Below are positions 1 to 7,802 of a DNA stretch of 62,107 bases, one piece after another. A program made the position numbers and the translations under genes. Each line of letters starts with the position of its first letter. The first letter of the stretch is position 1. The notes beneath the pieces were generated by a model. It saw only the letters and a program-made list of their open reading frames with translations, was not told the origin of the DNA and made no database searches. The DNA lies in the IMG/VR virus record IMGVR_UViG_3300029267_003445, positions 1-62,107 of that record; one strand, 5' to 3'. This DNA comes from a virus.

Positions 1-3
1 GCT

Positions 4-336
4 GTGATTTCGGTCATGGTGCGTGTTGCGGACGCGCAAAAGGCGAAGACGCAGTTGGACGCCGTGCGCCCGACGGATGTGGAGGAGTGTAGTAGAATTA
101 TTGCTCTACAGCGACAGGCCACCTATTTTCGGGAACGCCTTAAAACGTTGGAGGAGGCAATGAAGGAGGCGGCGGGTGAAAAGTTCACGGGGTTCCAAGC
201 AAAATACGATCAGGCGCAGACGCTACTCTCGGCGGAGTATTTGAAGAGGCAACGGGTGTTCGACGAGCATGGAATTTCTTTGCGGGAGCTGTTGCCGTGT
301 TTGGATGAATACCTACCCTTTAAGGAGGAGGATTAG
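4..336 (+). CDS. Hypothetical protein, possibly 5'-truncated
   Basis: A 110-residue charged, largely helical protein of unknown function; residues about 30-70 are rich in Arg, Glu and Lys and could form a coiled coil. I start at the GTG at position 4, but the frame is open to the window edge, so the true start may lie outside; an ATG at 16 is another choice. Its last codons overlap the strong AAGGAGGAGG ribosome-binding site of the csrA gene that follows one base later, suggesting coupled translation. I do not recognise a family. Confidence 0.6.
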   Translation: MISVMVRVADAQKAKTQLDAVRPTDVEECSRIIALQRQATYFRERLKTLEEAMKEAAGEKFTGFQAKYDQAQTLLSAEYLKRQRVFDEHGISLRELLPCLDEYLPFKEED

Positions 337-337
337 C

Positions 338-514
338 ATGTTGGTCTTGTCACGAAAAAAGGATGAGGAGATTGTCATTGGGGATTGCGAAATTGTGATT
401 CGAGTAGTAGCGGTCCGCGGAGATAAAGTTCGCATCGGTATCGCGGCGGATAAGTCAGTCCCCGTACATCGTCGGGAGGTGTACGAGGCTATACAGCGCA
501 GGGGCAAGGAATGA
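338..514 (+). CDS. csrA: CsrA/RsmA-family translational regulator
   Basis: A 58-residue protein matching CsrA over its whole length: it begins MLVLSRKKDEEIVIGD, has the central VRIGIAAD strand and ends with VHRREVYEAI. CsrA dimers bind GGA motifs in mRNA leaders and repress or stabilise host transcripts. The RNA-binding residues of the family (Leu4 near the N terminus and the Arg of VHR) are present, so it looks functional. The ATG at 338 follows AAGGAGGAGG (322-331). The stop overlaps the next small ORF by ATGA. On a phage it may redirect host translation or regulate phage mRNAs; that role is inferred. Confidence 0.93.
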   Translation: MLVLSRKKDEEIVIGDCEIVIRVVAVRGDKVRIGIAADKSVPVHRREVYEAIQRRGKE

Positions 515-672
515 AAATTTTGTGGTTGTGTTTAGGCGTCTTGCAATTTCTTTGCGAGGCCGTATCTTTTTTGTGTGACCACGCTGCGAAACGATTGGCG
601 GCGGGGCGAGAACGATTAATGAAAGGACATGGAAATGAGCGAGGTAAAGATTCCAACCCGGGAGCAAGTTGA
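511..672 (+). CDS. Small hypothetical protein with hydrophobic N terminus
   Basis: A 53-codon reading frame starting MKILWLCLGVLQFLCEAV, translationally coupled to csrA through an ATGA overlap at 511-514. The first 20 residues are hydrophobic and could be a membrane segment or signal anchor; the rest is Arg, Lys and Gly rich. It overlaps the start of the next gene by about 38 bases. No family is recognised. The overlap with csrA and membrane-like N terminus make it plausible, but it could be fortuitous. Confidence 0.45.
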   Translation: MKILWLCLGVLQFLCEAVSFLCDHAAKRLAAGRERLMKGHGNERGKDSNPGAS

Positions 673-1051
673 AGCCAAGGTGGCGGAGCTGGGAAAGGAC
701 CGGGACGCGAAGCTGGTTGACATCAATAACGCACTGCGCGCCGCACGGGCGGAAGCTAAAAACGCGGCGGCGGTTGCTCTGCAAGAGACGAGGCGGAAAT
801 TGGGTGCCGCGGCGGCCGCGGACCGGGAAGAGGTGCGGAAGCAGTACCGGGCGGCGGTTGCTCGGTGGAACACGCTGCTCCGTGCGTTGGCGGCAGAGGC
901 CCCGGCAGAACCGGCAGAGGCCCCGGCCCCGGCAGAGGCCCCGGCCCCGGCAGAGGCCCCGGCCCCGGCAGAGGGTGCCGCGCCTCAAGAGCCGGGGGGT
1001 GAGCCCGGCAAGCGGGACGCGGCTGCGGATGCAATTGCGGCGGCGAAATAG
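635..1051 (+). CDS. Ala/Glu-rich hypothetical protein with EAPAPA repeats
   Basis: A 138-residue protein, MSEVKIPTREQ at the N terminus, with a probable coiled coil (residues about 10-85, Ala, Arg and Glu rich) followed by a Pro/Ala/Glu linker containing three exact copies of the hexapeptide EAPAPA. I choose the ATG at 635 because AAAGGA at 622-627 is seven bases upstream; an in-frame ATG at 629 is less well spaced. Such Ala-Pro-Glu linkers are usually flexible spacers. Function is unknown. Confidence 0.65.
   Translation: MSEVKIPTREQVEAKVAELGKDRDAKLVDINNALRAARAEAKNAAAVALQETRRKLGAAAAADREEVRKQYRAAVARWNTLLRALAAEAPAEPAEAPAPAEAPAPAEAPAPAEGAAPQEPGGEPGKRDAAADAIAAAK
917..970 (+). repeat. 18-bp minisatellite inside coding sequence
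   Basis: Three tandem, exact 18-bp units gaggccccggccccggca in the reading frame of the preceding gene, each coding EAPAPA. Flanking partial units suggest slippage expansion. Confidence 0.9.
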
Positions 1052-1077
1052 GGGATCGGCCCCATGGGAGCCCGTGT

Positions 1078-1096
1078 GCCCCCGTATGCCGGGGGC
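1078..1096 (+). other. GC-rich hairpin
   Basis: GCCCCCG and CGGGGGC flank a five-base loop TATGC in the 153-base gap before the next gene. There is no adjacent T run, so it may be an inefficient terminator or an mRNA-processing structure rather than a canonical rho-independent terminator. Confidence 0.5.
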
Positions 1097-1204
1097 GCGG
1101 GTTTTGGGCCAGATTGGAGCTGATCGGGCTCATACGGGCCGATCTGCGAGGATTTCGGGCGATTTGGCGGCAATCGAAGCTAAAGACGGTAAAAGGAGCT
1201 AAAA

Positions 1205-1582
1205 ATGCACGATATTTGGGATGCGGCGGCGGTTCAGGAGGCAACCCGGGGATTGACGGCGGCCCTACAAGAGGCGGAGCCAGATTTGCAATTGGCAGTC
1301 GGCCCCGGGGGCGCGGTGCACCCCCAATCGCTCGCGGAAAACTTGGTCGCAATCCGGGGGCGACTGATGGCGCAACAGCGGACCATCTTTGTCTTGATGG
1401 CAGTGGTGGACTCGCTGTTTCAACAGAGCGGCGCGGATGCGGATGCGGATGCGCCCGTGGCTGCGGCCGCGATTGAAGAGTTTGCGGAGGGCGTGCGTCA
1501 GGCGTCGGCGCAACGACCCAAAAAGTCACAAATTGTTGTTCCTACGGGTGCGCAGGTGCCGAAGGATATTCGTGGTGGTTGA
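1205..1582 (+). CDS. Hypothetical protein
   Basis: A 125-residue acidic protein (MHDIWDAAAVQEATRGLT) of unknown function. The start is supported by AAAGGAGCT eleven bases upstream. A middle helix (QQRTIFVLMAVVDSLF) is amphipathic or hydrophobic, and an Asp-Ala repeat DADADAP follows. Its end overlaps the proposed GTG start of the next gene by eleven bases, so the two are probably cotranslated. Confidence 0.7.
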   Translation: MHDIWDAAAVQEATRGLTAALQEAEPDLQLAVGPGGAVHPQSLAENLVAIRGRLMAQQRTIFVLMAVVDSLFQQSGADADADAPVAAAAIEEFAEGVRQASAQRPKKSQIVVPTGAQVPKDIRGG

Positions 1583-2174
1583 TAGTCCTTTTGACATTGC
1601 GTTTGCAGAGAAGAGGCGGGTTGCCGTGCATAGTAAAAATATAGTCGTACTGGACGCATCTTCCCACCTTGGAGGTGACGTGGTGAGCACCTTGCGAGGG
1701 GGCGGGCATAGTGTGCATGCGGTTCAGCCCGAGCCTTGCCGGGTTGCGGGTGTCACGTGGTACCCCGCACGTCTGGAGGAGCCACATCATGCGACGGCTG
1801 CGATTGCGGAGTGGGTGGGAGATGGCCTCCTATTTGATGGAGTGTGCGCTTGTCCTACTTTTCAGGCCGCGGGCAGTCCCACGAAACTGACGTTTGCCGA
1901 TCTATCCACGCATGTGACCGCAAACGTGCTCACCCCCCTGTTGATGGTGTTGCATCTTGCGGAGTTTGAACTTCTCTATGAGGATGCGCGGGTCGTCTTT
2001 TGCGTGCCCCCTGATGAGGGTCCGGCTGTCTGCCGGGTATCCCGTGGAATGGTTGAACCGGCTGTACGGATTGCGATGGAGGCCATATCTTTTCCGTACG
2101 AGTGTCGGTTCTTCTCGGAGGTTGCACGCGCGTGCAAGTGCTTGACAGCGAATCTCGGGTGTGATAAAGTATGA
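1572..2174 (+). CDS. Degenerate short-chain dehydrogenase/Rossmann-like protein
   Basis: About 200 residues with the overall rhythm of a short-chain dehydrogenase: an early strand and loop (IVVLDASSHLGGDVVSTL, compare the SDR TGASxGIG loop), a middle segment DGLLFDGVCACPT, a helix ANVLTPLLMVLHLAEF like the SDR helix 5 region, and a strand ARVVFCVPPDEG. I do not see the catalytic Tyr-x-x-x-Lys, so enzymatic activity is doubtful. Start chosen at GTG 1572 after AAGGA at 1562-1566; GTG 1575 and GTG 1626 are alternatives. The 3' end contains a 16-bp palindrome and the -35 box of the next promoter. The family assignment is tentative. Confidence 0.5.
   Translation: MVVDSPFDIAFAEKRRVAVHSKNIVVLDASSHLGGDVVSTLRGGGHSVHAVQPEPCRVAGVTWYPARLEEPHHATAAIAEWVGDGLLFDGVCACPTFQAAGSPTKLTFADLSTHVTANVLTPLLMVLHLAEFELLYEDARVVFCVPPDEGPAVCRVSRGMVEPAVRIAMEAISFPYECRFFSEVARACKCLTANLGCDKV
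2122..2137. promoter_or_regulatory. 16-bp palindrome, site 1
   Basis: Perfect palindrome TTGCACGCGCGTGCAA ending four bases before the -35 box of the terminase promoter. It is one of nine copies in the window and probably a binding site for a dimeric regulator. Confidence 0.75.
2142..2170 (+). promoter_or_regulatory. Sigma70-type promoter for the packaging operon
   Basis: TTGACA (2142-2147), 17-bp spacer, TAAAGT (2165-2170), about 35 bases before the terminase small-subunit start. The -35 box is perfect consensus and the -10 matches 4 of 6. It lies in the 3' end of the previous gene, directly downstream of palindrome site 1, which would place a bound regulator next to RNA polymerase. Confidence 0.75.
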
Positions 2175-2204
2175 GAATCATTTGCACCTTTACGAGATGT
2201 CCTT

Positions 2205-2879
2205 ATGTCAAAAAAAGACAAGCCATTGATGCCCCCCGTTCTCGCGGATATTCTCAAGGCGGCTGCGGAGGAGGAGAAAGAAGAGAAGGCGGCCCCGGCT
2301 GCGTGGCTGGAGGACCCCGCCGAAGACGTTTCGGTGGAGGAGCTTAAAAGGCGCGCTCGTATCTTGCACGCTCGGGGGCATTCTGTTTCTACGCTGTCGC
2401 GGGAGTTTAGCCGTTCCCAGGCTACCATCTATCGTTGGCTCCGGGAGGACCGTGAGGAGCTTGAGAAATTCATGGGCGGGGAGTCTCGTTTTTCCATCGC
2501 CATAGAGCGGTACTCTGCATTGATTCAGGAGATTGAATTTCTTACGCAGCAGATTGAGCTGATAAAGCCCGACGGGGTAATTCGATTCCGGGATGCCCGT
2601 GGAGAAAAAGAAGTGACGGCAAATAGTCCAGAGAAGTTTCTGGACTTGAAGGCGAAGCTGATAGAGTGCCGCCGTCGTTGTAAAGTGGACGCGATCAATT
2701 TGCTTATCAAGCTGGGAATCATTACGGACGACTCGGCACGGCAACGAGCGCCCGCGGGTGGGGAGCAGGGTACGGCGAAAGAACGCAAAGGGCCTCGTCG
2801 AACTAAGGAAGAAATCAGGGCAGAGATGAAGCGGTTGCAGGAGCAGATTCCCGGGCTGGAGGACGAAGACGATGAGTAA
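2205..2879 (+). CDS. Terminase small subunit-like DNA-binding protein
   Basis: A 224-residue protein with a helix-turn-helix at about residues 45-80 (ARGHSVSTLSREFSRSQATI then YRWLRED), followed by long charged helices and an acidic tail. It lies directly upstream of, and overlaps by eight bases, the large terminase, the normal position of the small subunit that recognises the phage packaging site. The N-terminal 30 residues are acidic and low complexity. The assignment rests on the HTH and gene order, not on a diagnostic signature. Confidence 0.7.
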   Translation: MSKKDKPLMPPVLADILKAAAEEEKEEKAAPAAWLEDPAEDVSVEELKRRARILHARGHSVSTLSREFSRSQATIYRWLREDREELEKFMGGESRFSIAIERYSALIQEIEFLTQQIELIKPDGVIRFRDARGEKEVTANSPEKFLDLKAKLIECRRRCKVDAINLLIKLGIITDDSARQRAPAGGEQGTAKERKGPRRTKEEIRAEMKRLQEQIPGLEDEDDE

Positions 2880-4530
2880 GTGGGCAAGCGACGCGGAGAT
2901 GGTTGGGGTGAAGTTGCTGGAGGTGAAGAGCCAGCGATTAGATTTTGCTCGCAATGACCATATCAACACGCACGGGGATCGGTTGGACTTTTCTCGGTTT
3001 CCGCACATCAAGTCGCTTTACAGCTCCACCGCCCCGGTCATTGTTGTCCAGGGATCAACGCAGTGTCTAAAGTCGGAGTGGATGATTGTCGATCACTTGG
3101 CGATGGCGTACTCTGGCCTGTCGCTGTTTTTCGTTTTGCCGAAGTTTGAGCATCGCGGCACGTATGTCCAAAATAGAATCAATCGGTGCGTCCAGTCTGT
3201 GCCCCGGTACAAGACGGTCGTTGATGCGGGGTTCTTTGATAGCGTTGTGCTCAAGTCCTTTGGGCGCGGCGTAATTAAATATGTGGGCTCTAACGTGCTT
3301 GCCGATTTTCGGGAGCACCCGGCGGACGTGCTGTACGTGGACGAAGTGGACGAGTGCGATCAGGGAAACTTGATGTACGCTATTGACCGTCTGGGCGCTT
3401 CTCTCTACAAGTTCCAGCGATATATTGGAAATCCTACCCTGCCAAACAAGGGCATCAACGCACTTTTGAAGAAGTCGGACGGCCGGGAGTGGAACGTGCC
3501 GTGTCAGGATTGCGGGGAGGTGGCAGAGCTGGATTGGTTCCGTGTGGTAGTGGAAGACGTTACAGACGATGAGGGCACGGTTGTGTCCTATCAGTTGCGG
3601 GACAGCGAATGGGAGCCCGGATGCCGCCGCGATATTCGGTGCGTGTGTCCGCGGTGTGGAGGTACGTTGGTGAGGGATAGTCGGGATGGCGTGTGGATTG
3701 CGGCACGCCCGGAAGTGACTACGAGTGAGGGGTATCATATTTCAAAGCTATGTGCCACCATCAACCCGATTGCGGATATGTGGGTGAATTTCCAAGCGGC
3801 GCAGTCGGACCCCGGATTGCTTCAGCACTTTTTTACTTCGGAGTTGGGGCTCCCGTTTGCGGCGGTCGGTAACCGGGTGAACGAGCAGCTCTTGGATAGA
3901 TGTGTTGAGGATGGGTATAACGTTAAGATTCAACCCGACTGCGCGTTTATTGCTGCGGACCGTTCCAAGGAAGACTGTTCGATGGGCGTGGACGTGGGGG
4001 CTTCTTTTGACGTGCGTATTAGTCAGCCGGTTCGGGGTCGCCGTCGGATGCTCTTTGTCGGTAAAGTGCCCCCTCACTTGGACGCGTTGTGTGAGCTGGT
4101 AGAGCGATATAATGTGCAGAAGTGCGTCATTGACTCGATGCCCGAGACAATGGTTTCGCGGGAGTTCCAGGAGCTTGCCGGATGTGATGTGTGGATGTGT
4201 CGGTACCGCGGGGAGGGTACGGATAGGCGGCAGACGTACGATTTGAAAGACCGCATTATCAACGTAGACAGAACGGAGGCTATGGATCGCGCTTTCGCCC
4301 AATTGCGGAGGAAGAAAAATATACTGCCCGAGAACTATGCGAGCATTTTGAGCGGGCAGTGGGTGAAGGAGATGTGCGTCCCCGTTCGGCAGATTGTGGA
4401 GGATACGCGCGGGAATAGTAGGTACGAGTGGACGAAGGGTACGGACCACGCACGACATGCTGACCTATATGACATGTTGGCGGCGGATTTAATGGAAGAG
4501 TCGCTATTGGACGGTATTACAATCGCATGA
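2872..4530 (+). CDS. terL: Terminase large subunit (packaging ATPase-nuclease)
   Basis: A 552-residue packaging motor. The ATPase half has a Walker A-like GSTQCLKSEW around residue 60 and a Walker B VLYVDEVDE around residue 150. A zinc ribbon (CQDCGE ... CVCPRCGG) sits between ATPase and nuclease, as in GpA-type large terminases. The nuclease half shows MGVDVGA, CVIDSMPE and a late HADLYDML acidic motif, consistent with an RNase H-like fold. It translocates DNA into the prohead and cuts it. The start ATG overlaps the end of the small subunit gene. Confidence 0.93.
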   Translation: MSKWASDAEMVGVKLLEVKSQRLDFARNDHINTHGDRLDFSRFPHIKSLYSSTAPVIVVQGSTQCLKSEWMIVDHLAMAYSGLSLFFVLPKFEHRGTYVQNRINRCVQSVPRYKTVVDAGFFDSVVLKSFGRGVIKYVGSNVLADFREHPADVLYVDEVDECDQGNLMYAIDRLGASLYKFQRYIGNPTLPNKGINALLKKSDGREWNVPCQDCGEVAELDWFRVVVEDVTDDEGTVVSYQLRDSEWEPGCRRDIRCVCPRCGGTLVRDSRDGVWIAARPEVTTSEGYHISKLCATINPIADMWVNFQAAQSDPGLLQHFFTSELGLPFAAVGNRVNEQLLDRCVEDGYNVKIQPDCAFIAADRSKEDCSMGVDVGASFDVRISQPVRGRRRMLFVGKVPPHLDALCELVERYNVQKCVIDSMPETMVSREFQELAGCDVWMCRYRGEGTDRRQTYDLKDRIINVDRTEAMDRAFAQLRRKKNILPENYASILSGQWVKEMCVPVRQIVEDTRGNSRYEWTKGTDHARHADLYDMLAADLMEESLLDGITIA

Positions 4531-4549
4531 TTTTTTGAGGGAGTTGGTG

Positions 4550-6493
4550 ATGTCTCCTTTCGCAGGATACCCGGATTTTGACGCGTGTGTTGCTGACCAG
4601 AAACAGAAGGGCAAGAGTGACACGGCTGCCCGAAAGATTTGTGGGGCGCTTCAGGCGCGTGTGGAAAAGAGTGCGGAGGACGAGGAGGTACTAACGACCG
4701 GCCCCCTTGCGGACGCGCTGCGGGAGAGTGCCGTGCTCGACGGGGGCGAGGTGGTCATTTCGGAGGCGTTTATCACAGACGAGAATAAAGTGGTCAGCGC
4801 GGACGACGTGGTGCGGGCGGTGATGAAAAAATCGATGCGGGGCATCCCCTCGGATCGCGTTCATAAGGAGGCGAAGAATCTGGGGACGCTGGACGTTGCC
4901 AAAATGGTTGAAGGGTCTACGCAGAGCAAGGCGGAAATCGGTCGAAACGATTTGAAGCTGCACGAGGCGGAGTTTGTGGAGCCCCCGTACCCGCCTGAGT
5001 TGCTGAGCATGTTTTTGGAGGTGGACGAGACACATTATCGGGCATGCAAGGTCAAGGCAACGGACGCGGTAGGTCGCCCGTACACGCTGGAGCCTTCGGA
5101 GGCACCGGACGGCGGGGAATATGATCCGGCAAAGGCGGACGACAAGACGCGGAAGCTCGTGGCGGCTGAGACAAAAGTGATTCGGACATTCATTGAGGAG
5201 TGTAATGGAATCATCGGGTTTGAGGGGACATTAGCACGGGCTGCGATGGATAACGAGGCTGTCGGGTGGGCGGCGCTTGAGGTAATCCGAAATAAGAACA
5301 TGGTCGTGACGAAATTGGCACATATCCCCGCGGTACGCGTGCGCACGTTGCGGGGGTTTGTGGGGTGGGTTGAACTGGTCGGGCCGGAGAGGTACATCTA
5401 CTATCAGCCATTCGGTCACAAGGTACTGAGCAATCGAGACGCTACTCCCGGGCACAAAGACTATTACAATCCGCGGGAGGACGGGCCGTTGGATGCGAAG
5501 AAGTTGACGTGGAACATGGTGGACCGGGAAACAGGCAAGCCGACGCGGAATTTTGGTCGGGCTGCGAATGAAATTGTTTGGGTGCCCCGCCATCATGCGA
5601 ATACGATTTACTATGGTATGACGGACGCACTCCCGGCGATGGGGGACCTGCTGACAAAGGTGCACATCCGAGATTATATCCTACAATATTTTGAACATAA
5701 TACGGTTCCCCGGTACGTCGTGGTGATTGAGGGTGCTAAGCTGTCTGACTCAGTGAAGAAATTGATTTCGGAATATTTCCACACGCATGTGAAAGGCCGC
5801 GCGCACAAGACGCTGGTTGTGCCCATCCCGTCGATGAAGGGGGAGGTGAAGGTTCGGTTTGAAAAACTGGACGCGGAGCTAGAAACGTCTTCATACATGG
5901 CGACGCGGGAAACGAGCAGGGATGGAATTTTGACGGCGCACGGGGTCAGTCCCGCCATCTTGGGTATTGCTGAGAGCAGTGAGCTAGGGAGCGGCAAGGG
6001 GTTGTCGCAAGCTGAAATATACAAGGACCGTATCGTGGAGCCTTCTCAGAGGAGGTGGGCTGACGCGCTCAACCGACTATTTCGGTTGGGGCTTGGCGTG
6101 CGGGTTGTTTCGTTGAAGTTCGATCCCCTGGATATTCGGGATAGAAATATGGAGATGCTGACTCACGTTGGATACGTGGAGCATGCTATTGAAACGCTCA
6201 ACGAGGCGAGACGGGCTCTCGGCTTGGACCCGTATGAGGAGGGCGGGGACCGCGCGTTTATGCTGACCTCTTCGGGACCCATTTTTGTGGACGAGCTTAC
6301 GAAGGAGGCCAGTGCAGAGCGGCAGTCGTTGGAGGATGAAATTGACACGTTGCGTCGGGAGCAGGCGCAGTCCCGGTTGAACAGTATGCGACCCGCGGAT
6401 GCAAGTGGTAAACTACCGAAGACGCCCAAGACGCCCGCCAATCCGGTGACGCAGAAACAGACCCCCGGAAAGAAACAAGGGAAACAACAATGA
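4550..6493 (+). CDS. Portal protein
   Basis: A 647-residue portal of the SPP1/HK97-like superfamily, the dodecameric ring at the capsid vertex through which DNA passes. Supporting features are its position after terL, the sequences NEIVWVPRHHANTIYYGMTDALPAMGD and YYGMTDALPA typical of portals, and GSGKGLSQAEIYKDRIVEP before a helical C terminus. An N-terminal extension (FAGYPDFDACVADQ ... AARKICGAL) resembles a small domain seen on several phage head proteins. I choose ATG 4550 after GAGGGAG; an upstream start at 4535 lacks a site. The C terminus is Lys, Pro and Gln rich. It overlaps the next gene by ATGA. Confidence 0.88.
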   Translation: MSPFAGYPDFDACVADQKQKGKSDTAARKICGALQARVEKSAEDEEVLTTGPLADALRESAVLDGGEVVISEAFITDENKVVSADDVVRAVMKKSMRGIPSDRVHKEAKNLGTLDVAKMVEGSTQSKAEIGRNDLKLHEAEFVEPPYPPELLSMFLEVDETHYRACKVKATDAVGRPYTLEPSEAPDGGEYDPAKADDKTRKLVAAETKVIRTFIEECNGIIGFEGTLARAAMDNEAVGWAALEVIRNKNMVVTKLAHIPAVRVRTLRGFVGWVELVGPERYIYYQPFGHKVLSNRDATPGHKDYYNPREDGPLDAKKLTWNMVDRETGKPTRNFGRAANEIVWVPRHHANTIYYGMTDALPAMGDLLTKVHIRDYILQYFEHNTVPRYVVVIEGAKLSDSVKKLISEYFHTHVKGRAHKTLVVPIPSMKGEVKVRFEKLDAELETSSYMATRETSRDGILTAHGVSPAILGIAESSELGSGKGLSQAEIYKDRIVEPSQRRWADALNRLFRLGLGVRVVSLKFDPLDIRDRNMEMLTHVGYVEHAIETLNEARRALGLDPYEEGGDRAFMLTSSGPIFVDELTKEASAERQSLEDEIDTLRREQAQSRLNSMRPADASGKLPKTPKTPANPVTQKQTPGKKQGKQQ

Positions 6494-7074
6494 AAGATAC
6501 AAGAAGAGAAGTAGTGGACACGGTGTTGCGTCTGGACACGTTGAAGGAGTTGCCCGGCAACGCAAATTTGCACAACGCAAGAAACAAGGCGGCAATCCGG
6601 TTCTCGCTCGAAAAGTTCGGACAGGTGGAGCCGCTCGTGGTGCAAAAGAGCACGCAACACGTTATCGGCGGCAACGGGCGTCTCGCGGTGATGCGCGAAA
6701 TGGGGTGGATCGACGCGGAGTGCAAGATTATCGACGTAGACGACGCCACGGCGCAGGCGCTAGCGCTGGCTCTAAATCGGACTAGTGAGCTGTCCGTGTG
6801 GGATAACGAACTGCTGAGCGAGACTATGTTTTCCTTGCGGGACGAGGGGTGGGACCTGACCGCGCTTGGCTGGGAGGAGCATGAGTACGAGCCTCTTTTG
6901 GCGGCGGAATGGTCCCCGCCCGAGATTGAGCCGTTGCCGGAGGCGGTGTCGGCCCCGACGAAACACGTGGTAGAGTTCACCCCGGAGCAATGGGCTGTCG
7001 TGGATTCCTATTTGCCGGGCACGGGCTCGGACGCGGAGCGAATCGTTGCCTTCTTTGGGGAGGGCGATAAGTGA
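6490..7074 (+). CDS. ParB/sulfiredoxin-like nuclease domain protein
   Basis: A 194-residue protein whose first 100 residues fit the ParB-like domain: GQVEPLVVQ, then HVIGGNGRLAVMREMGW (the GxxR box) and ALALNRTSEL. ParB-like phage proteins bind or nick DNA and are often next to DNA-modification or packaging genes. The C-terminal half is acidic and carries HVVEFTPEQWAVV. It is coupled to portal (ATGA) and to the DpdA-like gene (GTGA overlap at 7071), so it probably works with the modification cassette. The exact role is unknown. Confidence 0.75.
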   Translation: MKDTRREVVDTVLRLDTLKELPGNANLHNARNKAAIRFSLEKFGQVEPLVVQKSTQHVIGGNGRLAVMREMGWIDAECKIIDVDDATAQALALALNRTSELSVWDNELLSETMFSLRDEGWDLTALGWEEHEYEPLLAAEWSPPEIEPLPEAVSAPTKHVVEFTPEQWAVVDSYLPGTGSDAERIVAFFGEGDK

Positions 7075-7802
7075 CCTCCATTCGTTTAGCGTACGGCGGA
7101 CCGCCCGAGGCGCTGGCGAAGGGGTTGACAGGAACACCTGAGCCCTCTTTGCTGGTGTCCTACGTTTATCTGGACATGTTTTTGAAGCAGAGGCATCGTT
7201 ATAATTTTCGTGATTGGGTGATGGACTCGGGTGCGTTCTCTGCGTTCAATAGTGGTACGGAAATCAAATTGCAAGACTATATTGACGTATGCAAGAAGTT
7301 GAAGGCCACGGACCCGAAGCTCACCCATGTTTTCAGCTTGGACGTGATTGGGGATTGGCGGGGCACGCTAAAGAATACGGAGGAGATGTGGCGACAGGGG
7401 GTGGAGGCGATTCCCACGTTTCATTTCGGAACCCCGGAAAAAGAGCTGTATAGTTTAGCGCGCGACTACCCTCGGATTGCGCTCGGCGGCATTTCTGGAA
7501 AGCACGGCAAGGAGTGGTATCGTTTTGTCGGGCAATGTTTCGCCCGGGTCTGGCCGAAGTGGATACACGGGTTCGGCGTTGGGGGAGAAAAGGAAGTCTT
7601 TTTCGTGCCCTGGTCTTCGGTGGATGCGACGAATTGGGAGTTGGGGCCGTGCAAGTTCGGCCGTTGGAAAACGTTTGGCGGGTTGTCGGTGCGCGGGGGC
7701 AAGCACAATCTTCGCGTGGAGGTGGAGTGGTGGTTGGACTTTGAGCGACGTGCTCAATACCGATGGCGTCGGGAAATGGAAACCGTGAGGAAACTGAAAT
7801 GA
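7071..7802 (+). CDS. dpdA: DpdA-like DNA guanine transglycosylase
   Basis: A 243-residue protein related to tRNA-guanine transglycosylase and to the DpdA enzymes that swap guanine for a 7-deazaguanine base in DNA. Visible signatures: VMDSGAFSAF (Asp52, the substrate-binding Asp of TGT), FSLDVIGD, RIALGGISG (the TGT GG loop), IHGFGVGGE and SSVDATNW (Asp185, candidate nucleophile). It is shorter than tRNA TGTs and is followed directly by preQ0 synthesis genes, arguing for DNA as substrate. GTG start overlapping the previous stop. It most likely inserts preQ0 or a derivative into the phage genome. Confidence 0.85.
   Translation: MTSIRLAYGGPPEALAKGLTGTPEPSLLVSYVYLDMFLKQRHRYNFRDWVMDSGAFSAFNSGTEIKLQDYIDVCKKLKATDPKLTHVFSLDVIGDWRGTLKNTEEMWRQGVEAIPTFHFGTPEKELYSLARDYPRIALGGISGKHGKEWYRFVGQCFARVWPKWIHGFGVGGEKEVFFVPWSSVDATNWELGPCKFGRWKTFGGLSVRGGKHNLRVEVEWWLDFERRAQYRWRREMETVRKLK

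Noticed and set aside
901-980. Repeats near 0.9 kb as a CRISPR array
   Set aside because: The 18-bp units are contiguous, without spacers, and code EAPAPA in frame.
455-1529. Long minus-strand open frames opposite the early genes
   Set aside because: They are Pro/Arg-rich and mirror high-GC plus-strand genes with better ribosome sites and composition; none matches a family.
2122-2137. The 16-bp palindromes as transcription terminators
   Set aside because: They lack T runs and sit upstream of promoters or inside genes; at 47.9 and 58.0 kb a separate terminator precedes them.
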